Assembly: GCA_000711775.1 (NCBI GenBank)
Contig: ARYC01000010.1
Coordinates: forward strand, 62,001 to 126,000
From: Oxytricha trifallax
Lineage: Eukaryota; Ciliophora; Spirotrichea; Sporadotrichida; Oxytrichidae
Reading direction: 5' to 3'
DNA length: 64,000 bases
This document shows, piece by piece, positions 37,378 through 48,069 of this stretch. Under the pieces are notes generated by a model. It ran no database searches, was not told where the DNA came from, and saw nothing but the letters and a program-made list of their open reading frames with translations. Numbering within the stretch: position 1 is the first letter of the stretch; every line of letters begins with the position of its first letter. Both the position numbers and the translations under genes were made by a program.

Positions 37378-38630
37378 TTTATCACTACTTGAGATAAGAA
37401 AAAAATATTTAAAAATCTATTGATTTTGAATGTAAATCGATTAAACTCTAGTTTATCTTTCTTAGAAGTATCTCAACTGCCAATAATTATATTTATTCTA
37501 ATTTTTGTTTTACAAATTAGAGTATATTTTTTCAATATCATAAGGTAATTATTTTCATTAGACAAAGCATTGGAAATAAATAGATTCTTTCTAAATTCTT
37601 CAAATCTATCCATTCCGTTTACTTTTTTAGCAAATTACAATTCAATTTAATGATATGATCATAAATAGTTGACTCCATTCTTTCTTAATTTGTTTTTTTA
37701 ACTTTGTAACTATAATTTTTTCTATAAATTTTATCCATAAGTAATTCTTCAAATTAAAGATTTATTTTTAATTTAACTAAATATATATTATTATTGCCTA
37801 TTAAAATCAATTAACTATTGTAAAATGCAGTTGAATACTCCAATATTTTTTTGATTCTTTCCTTATACTTTATTTCTATATTATTATAACCTTTTACTAT
37901 CAGAAGCTCTTATTTTGATTTTAACTATATTTTTATCAGTAGTAAGTTGCAAATCTTTATTCTCATCCTTATAATCATTTTTTATATATAAATTTATAAC
38001 ATTTAAATGATATTCTGAAAGAAAATGAAATTTTTTGAGTTTCTTTGATAGAATATGTCAAGATTAATAATATGAGAATTTTCTCAAATTCTTTAGACAT
38101 TCAATCGTGTTAAATTATATCTCAAGTAACAATGATTATTATTTCTAATATTTGCTTCTGGAGCAGGAGGATTTTGGAAATTAGGCTTCATATAAATTTA
38201 ATAATAAAATGACTTAGAAAAAATGGAAGAGTTTTCAACTTTCTAAAAACTAGCTGCTTTAATACTTATATGATAGAATACTAAGTTTTCCTCACCCCTA
38301 TATTATTGCAAGTCTTATTTCTATAGAGAGTTGAATGTATTTAAAATTAATATTATATTTTGATTTATAGAAGATATGCAATTTGAGACAGTTGTACTTG
38401 GTAAAGTATGAATGGAATTTTTTTGGCAAGCTCTGAAGCACTTCAACACATGGAAGTAAAAATCATATTAAATATTAAAAATAAAATTAATTTTATTTTA
38501 TCTTTTTTTCAGTTACTATTTATGTTATTTATATGAAATGATTGGTATAAAATCAAATTATTAAATAATAATGATTATAACCAAAATAATAGCATTTATT
38601 ATTTTAATTTTAATAATCTTTCTAATGAGG
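37378..38630. other. AT-rich stretch without a supported gene
   Basis: No frame with a recognisable domain or good composition was found on either strand. Confidence 0.35.
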
Positions 38631-38639
38631 TCTTTGGGA

Positions 38640-39500
38640 CCCCTAAGTATAAATTTATAGGAACAAATGTCCTTTTATAATAATTAAAAGTCCATTACGG
38701 GATAATTCTTCATCCACTTCTGTCCAGTCAGGCTACTTTTGATTAAGCAGTTCTTGATTGTGCCCATTTTCATTTAAGCTACTCAATGTCACTTTGGAGT
38801 TAATATCTAAGGGCTCTATTCTGGTTTTGTTAATGGAAAAGTTCAATCCAAACCATCTGAGACACTTTATCAAGATGATGAGAAGTTCCCGTTTTACTCT
38901 TTAAAGCTTATGTAGTCTAACCCAGGTTAATCAAGAATCATTTATATAGTGTTTACGGAATGAATTTTAAATAAAGTTGTTACTTACTAACTAATGTATC
39001 ATCGTTTCTTCTCTATTCAATAAGGGAAAGTTCATTAGAGAAGTCTACTAATTCTTTTGTTAAATTTGCTCTAAAATGGATCACATAATTGCTGAAACTT
39101 TTTAAGGTGAGCAAGTGAAGGGTTATACTTTATAGTAAGTTCAATAATGATGATTATAAATCAAGGCAAGTAATTTTCCTCTTTTTTTTGGCATCTGTAT
39201 TTACCGTTAATCTCTCTCGGGATAAGTTGTTTTGTATATGTTTCTCGACTTTCATTATCAATACTATAAGTTCCTTAGCAAAGTTTCATTTTCGCTTTCA
39301 TAGAGGGATAGGTATTTAAGCAGTATGATAAAAGAGAATAATTCTTTAAATATCTTTACTTATTTCCTTCCACTTAAGTTTGTTTAAATTTATCTCTTCT
39401 AGTTGGTGGTAGTCTTCCATTTTCTATTGTAATTAAATATGGAATATTTGTTCGTCACTGGCTACTATTTAATTTGTTAAAGGTTATGGTTTGTATTATC
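38640..39500 (-). pseudogene. LINE reverse transcriptase fragment around the active site
   Basis: On the minus strand, 38950 down to 38640 reads YIND (in place of YxDD) followed by LTWVRLHKLQ. Then come CLRWFGLNFSINKTRIEPLD, which matches the GLxxNxxKT motif after the RT active site, and NSKVTLSSLNENGHN. Upstream (39000-39150) are NPSLAHLKKFQQLCDPF and NELSLIEQRRNDDT in other frames. The Asp loss, stops and frame changes show a dead copy. The block may continue beyond the palindrome at 39551-40256 into 40380-40620. Confidence 0.55.
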
Positions 39501-39550
39501 TTTTTATTGCTGGCCAGAATTAAACAGGTAATAATTATAGAAAATAATTG

Positions 39551-40256
39551 AAAGATTTATATGAATGATAAAAGATGAATTTTAAGGTACAAAATGTATT
39601 TTAGACAAAGTAGTTTTAATGGAAATATAGCAGAATAAGTGGATTAGAGCAAGCAAATATATAATTAGCTAATTATAAAATTCAGTCAGATACTGCCCTT
39701 AGCTTAGGGAAGCTTAGGATTTGATAATATCAAGCACTTCGAGATTCAATTATTCTAAATTAACATTCTGAATATAAAGACCTTTCTGAGGTTTATAATC
39801 CTCATTCATTTAAATTCTTAATTATAATAATAATTATTAGGCTTAAATTTAGTAAATTTAATAAAAATTTAAATTATTTATGTTTAATTAAATTTCTCTT
39901 TAAAGATTTCAATTTATTTAGGACCAAATTAGTTTTTAATAATTTTATAAAATTTAATCCTCATAATTATTATTAAAATTAAGAATTTAAATAAATGAGG
40001 ATTATAAACCTCAAAGAAGTCTTTATATTCAGAATGTTAATTTAGAAAAATTGAATCTCTAAGTGTTCGATATTATCAAAACCTAAGTTTCCCTAAGCTA
40101 AGAGCAATATCTGCCTGAATTACATAATAAGCCAATTATATATTTGCATACTCAAATCCTCTTATTTTGCTATATTTCCTTATACAGACTCCTTTGTCTA
40201 AAATACAATTTGTACATAAATATTTATCTTTTTTATCATTCATATATATTTTCACT
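39551..40256. repeat. Palindrome with diverged arms (foldback element)
   Basis: Inverted arms of about 290 bp: TGAATGATAAAAGATG near 39560 faces CATTCATATATATTTTC near 40245, and GAGGTTTATAATCCTCATT near 39790 faces its complement near 40000. The spacer is about 39845-39955. Arms differ at a modest number of sites, so it is older than the palindrome at 31549. There is no frame in the arms. It lies between two minus-strand coding remnants that may once have been continuous. Confidence 0.65.
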
Positions 40257-40379
40257 TATTTTTAATATCTGATTAATGCGTTTCAGTTCTGGTTGGTGCC
40301 TTTAAATGTTTAATCAAAGCTTGATTAAAATGAAGCATTTTAGAGTATTAAATTTCTTCCAATTAGATAGGCATTGGAT

Positions 40380-40640
40380 TTGGAGTTAGGGGTTGTATAT
40401 CCTATTTAGTACCTTAGGATTAAGTATGTAGGCTTAGGGCACGGTTTTTTAATGTTCTTCTTTGTTCTAAAGTGCTTCTGGGTGAAATAGAACAGGTTTT
40501 TCATGATAGCGAGACAATCCAATAAAGTCGAGTTCCTTGATTTTACAGTTTTACGCCATATATTGGTAAATTTAAGGTATCCACGTTTATACAAAAAGTA
40601 AAACTGTTTGTCCTTTTGATTCTCTCTTTGAAAAAGAAAA
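40380..40640 (-). pseudogene. Short minus-strand frame, possibly part of the LINE remnant
   Basis: A frame with Met at 40594 reading MYKRGYLKFTNIWRKTVKSR, then LLDCLAIMKNLFYFTQKHFR, then a basic Pro-containing tail (KKPCPKPTYLILRY), and continuing past TAA codons read as Gln. Composition is protein-like. It stands on the 5' side of the RT fragment at 38640-39500 with a palindrome between. No domain is recognised. Confidence 0.35.
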
Positions 40641-40994
40641 AGAGAAGGTCCTTTATCATTATTTGAATTGTGTCATTTAGGATGTCCTAGCCACTTTATT
40701 CCTTAAAGTCACCTATTTAACTAAAATTAAAGATATGAAGTCGTTTAAATTAGGATTTTGAGAAAAGAAGCAGTTGAGTTAACATTATTTCTGATTTGCG
40801 ATAATTAACTTATAATCCTAAGTTAATTTATTTTTTTTTTAAGAAAAAGAATTAATCGAAATTAAATACTCTATAAATACAGGAAATCTTCCAATTAATA
40901 TGGCATTGATTTTTTTCAAAAAAAAATTTTTATTTCAACTTAAAATATTTTTAAATACTATTTATAATTTTTAAAATTAGAGTTTTTGGAGCAC

Positions 40995-41830
40995 ACTCCG
41001 GAAGAGATGACTTCTTTATTACAGATATTTGCAAATAGTTTAGTTAAATTTTGGTAAATCTATAAAGGAGGTGAGCATAGGACCCACACTTTAACATACA
41101 CAGCAGATGTATATAATAATAATTGATAATAATAATATTTTTATATTGATCACTTCAAGCATTTTTGTCTCACACGAAATCTGAGATTTCTTCTTTTATT
41201 TGATTATTTTGTAATACTTAGTGCTACCTGCCAACATGATGTTATCTTGGTAATATTCCCCTTCTTCAATATTCATCTTGATTTTTTGTTCATTGTTAGA
41301 TTTATCGTGGTCATAGGTAATCTGTCATTTTTTATAGACTGTTAATATTGATGCATAGAAGTTGGTGCATGCTGACTATCAAATTATTTCTTAAGATCTT
41401 TTATTTGATACCCTACTCAATATTAGTTATTATCTTTGCTATCTAAATAGGTATTGATTAACTTTATCTGTAAGTATTTGGTTTGAAAGATATTATTCCA
41501 TTTTATATCTTTCAATAGATGTTACAAGACTAATTCTATGACTTTTTTAAATGCCAGAAATGATGATGTTGGTTTTGCCCTGTCTTCACTGATTACATTT
41601 CATTTATTTTCTTCTTTAGGGAGTATCATCAGTCTTCTTTAAAAGTAATGTTGTGCTTGTCGTTGAAATTATATTTATCAAATCAAAGATCTTTGGTCAT
41701 GAGTGCTCATCTCTCAATTTAATGCATCGTATATGGTCTGTACCAATCTTCTTGTTCTGTGATAGTTGCTGTAACACTGAAGCTTTACATATGTCTCCTT
41801 CCTTGTCGCTTTAGTCTAGTTCAAATCTTG
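40995..41830 (-). pseudogene. Unidentified broken gene
   Basis: Minus-strand blocks in shifting frames. About 41370-41600: KPTSSFLAFKKVIELVLQHL, KDIKWNNIFQTKYLQIKLIN, VGYQIKDLKKQFDSQHAPTS. About 41160-41340: CTNFYASILTVYKK, ITYDHDKSNNEQKIKMNIEE, YYQDNIMLAGSTKYYKI. Two in-frame TGA codons and at least one frame change. The region is GC-richer than its flanks. The function is unknown; it could be another transposon or a decayed host gene. Confidence 0.4.
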
Positions 41831-42599
41831 ACCATAGATGTCTAAATATTTTTATTATTAGCTTTACATTGTGTGTGATTTGGATTAATGGTTTTGTGCT
41901 AATTTGATAATGGAATATATTTATTTGAGTCTAGTTATAATTTTTTTATGATACTAAATTGTTATTAATTAATCTATTAATTTATTATTATACAAATTCA
42001 TGAACTCTGAAATTAACGGCTAGTCTGACTTATTAATTTCTAATATTAAGAATGTTAGTTGGAGGTCTTTCCTTAATTATTATTCAAGAAGTTGATCTTG
42101 TGAAGCTTATTTAGGTATATCCAGCCATTACGGATGTTGTGCAAGTCCTTCTTGCAGATTCATCTTGCTTTACTTTGTGTTTTTCAAAAATACCCATCCA
42201 TATATGTTAAAAGTTATTAGAAGGATTGTGATCTGATGTAGAAGTAATAACTTTCTTTATATTTTCAATATTTTGGATTATATAGTTTTGGTAGACTACG
42301 AACCTCTAGTAGGTTATTTCTTATCATTCTAGGAAAACTCACGTAGAAGCCATCCATCATGATCCATTTTATGTCATTAGTCTAAAATTCTTGAACTCTT
42401 TTGATAATTTTTTTTGTAATCTTTTGTGTAGCTCGTTTATTAAGTTGATTGTTTCGCTTGAATATTGGATTTTAAAGATATGTGAATCTTTGTAATCCAG
42501 AAATCCTTATACTATATGCCTTTTTAAAGTATAATTGTAACCCCTTGCATTATTTTTCTTCTTCAGAGACCTTTCCGTATTTTGTAAATCTTAAATTGA

Positions 42600-42965
42600 A
42601 AGTAAACTTTTCTTCTTAACCAAAGTGATCGTGTGGTAATCAGAAAGAGCGAATCTATAATTCATCATTTCCTGCAAGCCGATAACCAGAGGTTGAAGGT
42701 AAATATTGTCCTTTTAAAATACCCAGCTGAAGTCTATGTCTTGAAAACTCAAAGGAAGATTGATGAGATTGCTCTAAGACTCCTTAAAATTGATTTTAGC
42801 AGTTTTGTAAAAGTGGTTAAGGTCGACATTCAGGTATTTTTAATTTAAAACTCCAAACGACTAATTTAATAAAAAGATCAATTGAATCTTATTTAATGTC
42901 AAAGATAGTAGAGTTACCATAAGCTAATTATTCACAAAGTAATTTCAGATTTGAGATACTGTTGA
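42600..42965 (+). CDS. Hypothetical 121-residue frame
   Basis: Open from just after one TGA to the TGA at 42963-42965, without an internal stop. Content: RVVIRKSESIIHHFLQADNQ, RLKVNIVLLKYPAEVYVLKT, IDEIALRLLKIDFSSFVKVV, then a Gln-rich end. The first 70 residues are open even in the standard code, and the composition is protein-like with alternating charged and aliphatic residues. There is no ATG at the beginning, so it may be an exon or a macronuclear-destined segment rather than a whole gene. Family unknown. Confidence 0.4.
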
Positions 42966-43877
42966 TCAAAAAAAGCTCTCAATAAATTAATTAATGCAAT
43001 ATTTATAGAATTAAAAAAATTTTGCATAGTAACAATTAAATATTTCAGAGATTCTGCCGAAGCTAAATGTGTGCTTGATATAATACCTGTTTTTGTTGAT
43101 AAAAAAGAGGTTATGATTATATATCTAGAAAGCTACATCAAATCAAATTATTATAGCATTTGCTGGTAGAAAAGTGACTTTTAATTATTTATACAATAAT
43201 ATATAGATTACTATCATACTATAAAACTAATTTGATTTATTAACTTTAATAGAATATTTTTAATATAATAGATCTCGATCTCAAGGAGGAGGTGCCAATT
43301 AAAATAGGATAAGAATTCACTTTAAAGAATTGGTAGTATTTTTAGGAGATATGTGAAAAGAAGATAAAGCTATTAATAATCTATTTTTGAAAATTGCAAC
43401 GAGGTAAAAATTGATATATTATAGTCAATAATTTTTATATTACAGTTAAAAATCATACAATTTAAATTGCAGAGAAGCCATTGGTAGATATGAATAAATA
43501 ATAAAAATGCTACAGTTAAGATAATAATATTTTAGATAGACAATGAAATAGTTATGAGAATATTATATTTAATTAATTAATAGAATATATTGAAAATAGA
43601 TTAATTAGTAATGTTCATATATTTATCATAATTAATTTTAGTAAATAATTATCTTTACCTCATTATTTTAGATTTATAGTTAATTGAAGTATATGTAAAT
43701 TATGCATTTATAATCGAATTATTTTTAGCTCCATAATTTTCGCTAAAACAAGTCTATGAAATAAAGTATTCAAATTAAAAAAATATTTATTTCTTAAAAA
43801 AGAAAAATTCCTTATTAAATACCAATAATTTAAAAAGAAATCTTTAATTACCAAAAAACAATTTATATAAAAATATA

Positions 43878-44144
43878 ATATATTCTAGCGATTCAAGAAT
43901 CATAGATCACAGTAATTTGTTAAAAAGGAGGGGGCTAAGCTTTAGTAACAGTAGTAATACATATTCAAACCAAGGATTATGTAACTTATTTGTGAGAGCA
44001 TAGCCAAAAATATATTTTATATTTAGTTTCTCAACGAAAGGCATTGCTAGCAAGAAAGGAGAAGAGTTTAGATATTTGGAAACGTCTAAGTTAGAATAGG
44101 GCATGGATGAAATTCAGGTAAACTTTGCTATTAGTGAGTACTGA
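43878..44144 (+). CDS. Hypothetical 88-residue frame
   Basis: Open plus-strand frame ending at TGA 44142-44144: NLLKRRGLSFSNSSNTYSNQ, GLCNLFVRAQPKIYFIFSFS, KKGEEFRYLETSKLEQGMDE. It has a Ser/Asn-rich start, a hydrophobic middle and a charged end. GTAAAC follows CAG near 44116, a possible splice donor. It lies 150 bp before the frame at 44294-44587 on the same strand, so the two could be segments of one gene. No domain was recognised. An overlapping minus-strand frame (43907-44104) is taken as its shadow. Confidence 0.4.
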
Positions 44145-44293
44145 TTCTTTTCAAACCAGTTTAAGCTAATATACATTATATAAATTGATCAATTTAAATG
44201 CCAAATTAATAAATTCGATTCCAATTTAATTTAAGAAGAGTATTTAGAAGATAAATATTTAATGGGAAAATATTTTCCCAAATAAAGGAGTGT

Positions 44294-44587
44294 ATGATTT
44301 AAGATTAAATTCCAATTTTCTAGGATCCTTTTAAAGAAAATAAGTTAAGATCTTTCAAATCTTCTTACCTATATATTAAATATAATGTTAAAACCTATAA
44401 CATAGTATTTTTAAGGTATAGTCAGAATTTCGAAAGTTAGAAGCAAGATCAATATTTTATAAAAAATTAGGTCTAAAGATATATATTTCTTAAAACTGGC
44501 ATTCATGACACAAATATTATTCTTCACCAATTTAATTAACTTAGGAGTGTATTTAAATTGACTCGTCAAATAATTTTCAAGATATGA
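44294..44587 (+). CDS. Hypothetical 97-residue protein
   Basis: Complete ATG-to-TGA frame of 98 codons in the ciliate code: MIQDQIPIFQDPFKENKLRS, FKSSYLYIKYNVKTYNIVFL, then a Gln/Asn-rich part and KTGIHDTNIILHQFNQLRSV. After the TGA the frame stays open another 27 codons (SFINLISKWKLEIPINLN). No domain was recognised. It follows 43878-44144 on the same strand. Confidence 0.4.
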
Positions 44588-44932
44588 TGTTGCTCATTCA
44601 TAAACTTAATTAGTAAATGGAAACTAGAAATTCCAATAAATTTAAATTGCATTTCTATTTGTTGAACTTACAAGGGGAGGAAAGCTAAAAGCTATACCTC
44701 ATGCTGTAATTATATCGACATTTATAAATGAGTAAACCTATATTATTTTTATCATTCATTAAATGATAATAAAATCGTACTAGCGATCTAGAAGTGAAAT
44801 CAATGTTTGAAATTAAGTATTTTCATCACTTCAGAATAAAATCTCCTTGTAAAACTAGGCTTCCCAACCTCTAATATTTTTACCAAGCCCGGATGTCGCA
44901 GATATGATGGATCCTTAACATAAGATGAGTAC

Positions 44933-45370
44933 TCAAAGAAGAAAAATTTACCAGATCCTCATCTATTATTCTTGTTTATCGCCGAATTCACTGCACTTTT
45001 AAATTGATTAGGTTCCAAATTAATCATTGTTAAAATTTCCCACTGGTCCTTCAATTATTTTTTTGAAGGCTGAGCATCCCTTTCAATTAACACTATTTAT
45101 ATAATAACTCATCTTCAGGGTTACTCCCAATCGTGAAACTAACAGACGAGCGAATTGCAGACAAATCCTATCATGCCTCTCAGAATACATCATTTAATAC
45201 CTTCAAACAGCAAAGATATCTACTAGTTTAAGGTAACTGGTAATAGATTACGGATCTCTATCGAAAAACTACTAATGTAATACGAATAGTAGATACCTCT
45301 CCCATACCTCTCAACAGTTTTAGAATAGTTAAATGTATTGTGATTACAAAGCTAAAATGTAATAGGTCAA
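44933..45370 (-). pseudogene. Unidentified broken frame
   Basis: Minus strand. About 45190-45350: LLRGMGEVSTIRITLVVF, SVIYYQLPQTSRYLCC. About 44933-45190, in another frame with one internal TGA: ERHDRICLQFARLLVSRLGV, TLKMSYYINSVN, KGCSAFKKIIEGPVGNFNND. The region is noticeably less AT-rich than its neighbours. No family is recognised. Confidence 0.35.
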
Positions 45371-45888
45371 CTTGTTTATTGGGGTCCCGAGTTAATACCC
45401 TTCTTTAATGATGTCTTAACAAAGAAAAGATTATTACCTCAAATAATTTAATAAATATAAATGTTTTTTATTTTTAATTTTATGCTTTTTTTAAAATCGA
45501 TAATAGATATGAATTGTAAAATAATTATCCAAATACCTCAATTTTTTTTAATCAGATTATAATGAAAATTTATATTCAGAAAGGGGCTGATATTAATCTA
45601 GTTCTAAAGAAATGAAAATGTAAACATAAATTGAGTCTACTGTAAGGTCAATTATATAAAGAACTTCATAAAAATATCTACTTTGCTGCAACATTAAGAT
45701 AAATTCAATAATAATATAATAGCCTCAAATTTACAAAATTAGTAATTTAATTTTTGTGTTAGAAATGAGGGGATTCTAGATTTGCAAAAAATGTTTGTTA
45801 TTTTGCTTAGAAAAAATCAAAAAAATTAATATTTTTATCAATTAAAAATATTAAAGAGTTATCAAGCATATTTGTATTTTAGTCAAGA

Positions 45889-46105
45889 TCAGCATCTCTT
45901 TTACTCTACATAAATAAGCATTTCAGCTATCACTTTCTTACTTCTATTCTTCTAATGCTTCTCATTCATTATTGAATCCAGCTCTTTTCTTACTATAATT
46001 TTATCCTAAGTATCATCAATTGCCAAAGCTTGTTTAACATGATCATTTTTCTCCTCTATGATTAAAAATAGCAGAGGAACTTAAGCTGCTGACTTCTCTA
46101 TTTAT
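45889..46105 (-). CDS. Hypothetical charged frame, about 70 residues
   Basis: Open minus-strand frame ending at TGA (45889-45891): SAAQVPLLFLIIEEKNDHVK, QALAIDDTQDKIIVRKELDS, IMNEKHQKNRSKKVIAEMLI. No ATG is placed at a clear start, so it may be one segment of a larger gene. Family unknown. Confidence 0.35.
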
Positions 46106-46922
46106 CACTTCGCTTTTGTATATTAATTTTATTTCGTAAACTATACTCTTTTAGAAGTTCTATCTTATCAAAACTAAATTTCTTCTTAGTCCAAGTTTTT
46201 TAATATTTTTTATTACAAAACATTGATACTTCAATCTACTTAATTAAATAATAAAGAATCAGAAGATGCTTTTAATAATATAATTGAATAACTAGATTGG
46301 ATACATACTAGGATTAATTTCAATGCAAAGTTGTAAATTAGACAGCCTAATTTATTTATTTATTCTTGTTTTATTAACTTAATTAATTAATATGTAGGCT
46401 ATGATCCTTTACAATTTATTTCCTCTTGTCAAACATTTTATATATATTTATATATTAACTGTATTTTTCATAAAATTGATAAATTTAGAAATACTTGTAT
46501 TCTTTAAAGTTTTTATAATGTCATTTACAGAAATAAAGTATTTCCATACCTATTTAAATTAATGCCAGTTGTTCAAGTTTACTATTATAGTTTTAGTATA
46601 ATTTTATTGGAATAGTGAGTCACATGTCTAATAAAAACTATTTAATAGGAATATCTCCTCATAAAAGACACTTAAGATATCTTATTTGCAGCTAATTAAA
46701 GATTATGTCTTGTCAATTCAGCTACTTAATAATGATATTTTATTAGAATTATAAATATTTAAAGTTAATTGAATATTCTCTGAATTTGCATTAATTAATC
46801 TTATTCAGATAGCCTCAATCATCCACACAAATTGCTCAGGAATATATATATTGGCAACATTCTCATTATCTGTAATTAAGTTCCTTGTAAGTTGTATAGA
46901 TCTTAGACTCCTTCTCAATCAT

Positions 46923-46958
<36 letters not shown>

Positions 46959-47470
46959 TGCCTGTTACAAGAATAGTATCTTATTCTTTAGTAAATTAAT
47001 GCAGAAACAAATAACTCTCTGGCTTAATTATTTTTATTTTATAATAAAATACAATATAATAAGAAATTAAATATATTATGTATATTGTACAACAAAAATA
47101 ATGAATTTGTAAATTACATATTATCTATAAACTAAAAATTAAAGCATGATGTGGATTAAATTTTGTGTTTTTAAACAGAAATATTTAATAAACCCTTTAA
47201 TTACAAAGTTAACTATTAAAATTTCAAGAAGAAATCATTCATTTATTCCGAGAAATTCAATTTATCCAGTCAATCATAGTTTGGATTTTCCTTAAACATT
47301 TATCAGCACATTAAGCATAAAAAGGATTGTAAAATATATTTAATTGATATATTCTAATTTTCTAGGTAATATGATTTTAAAATTAGCAAGGTACGTACCT
47401 TTTTTAATAGATATAGCTCTAATATTCAAATAATTTAATTCATTTTAAAAATTATAAATATATTTTACTC
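46106..47470. other. AT-rich stretch with an AT microsatellite
   Basis: No gene is supported. It contains the AT repeat at 46925-46957. Confidence 0.35.
46925..46957. repeat. AT dinucleotide microsatellite
   Basis: About 16 uninterrupted AT units. A shorter TA run is near 49087-49102. Confidence 0.9.
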
Positions 47471-47479
47471 TTAATTATG

Positions 47480-48060
47480 AATTTCTAATTCAAAAATTCA
47501 TTCTAATAATGGCCATTAATATTTCTTTCCATTCTTGTCTTTGAATGTCTGTCCCCTTCTGTGCATTTAAATGATCAGTAATGCCATTTGTGGAAGAGGA
47601 AAGAAAGTGCTATATTTATATGCCAAATTTGTAAGATCATTTTAGACTCCATGTCTTAAAATAATTAGGCAATGTTCTGTCCTATCTTTGTGAGTGGGCT
47701 TGAACCAGTTGGAATAATGTCAATTTAGTACAACATTAATGAAATTATATCTAATTCAAGATGCTTCAAATATTTTCCTAGAGCAGACTACGACTATATC
47801 TAAATTTTCTATATTAGGATATCATTTTCAAAAGTGCATCAACGTCATTTATTTTTATGGAGGCTCAGCTTTGCCGCTGCCCTAATCTTTTAAAAGAGAT
47901 AAAAGTGAAAGAGCATTTACCTTTACTCTCAAGAACTTGTTACTTATGTTAACTAGTTCCAGAGTCTTATTATTGAGTAAATTTCTTAAGTGATTATGGA
48001 ATAATATTTTGCCCTTTGTGTAGATTTAGAGTAATTAGTGGGTATAGTAAACTAGTCGAG
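47480..48060 (-). pseudogene. Unidentified broken gene, possibly a LINE tail
   Basis: Minus-strand blocks. About 47490-47740: DIIPTGSSPLTKIGQNIAQL, FQDMESKMILQIWHINIALS, FLFHKWHY, then after one TGA KCTEGDRHSKTRMERNI. About 47860-47990: NNKTLELVNISNKFLRVKVN, ALSLLSLLKDQGSGKAEPPQ. Base composition is richer in GC than the flanks. The direction matches the LINE fragments elsewhere in the window, but no RT or endonuclease motif is visible, so the link is weak. Confidence 0.35.
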
Positions 48061-48069
48061 TGGTTAAAT

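Noticed and set aside
43907-44104. 65-residue minus-strand hydrophobic frame
   Set aside because: The plus-strand frame covering the same DNA is longer and has a better composition; the minus frame is probably its shadow.
46925-46957. AT run as an origin or promoter
   Set aside because: A plain dinucleotide microsatellite with no accompanying signal.
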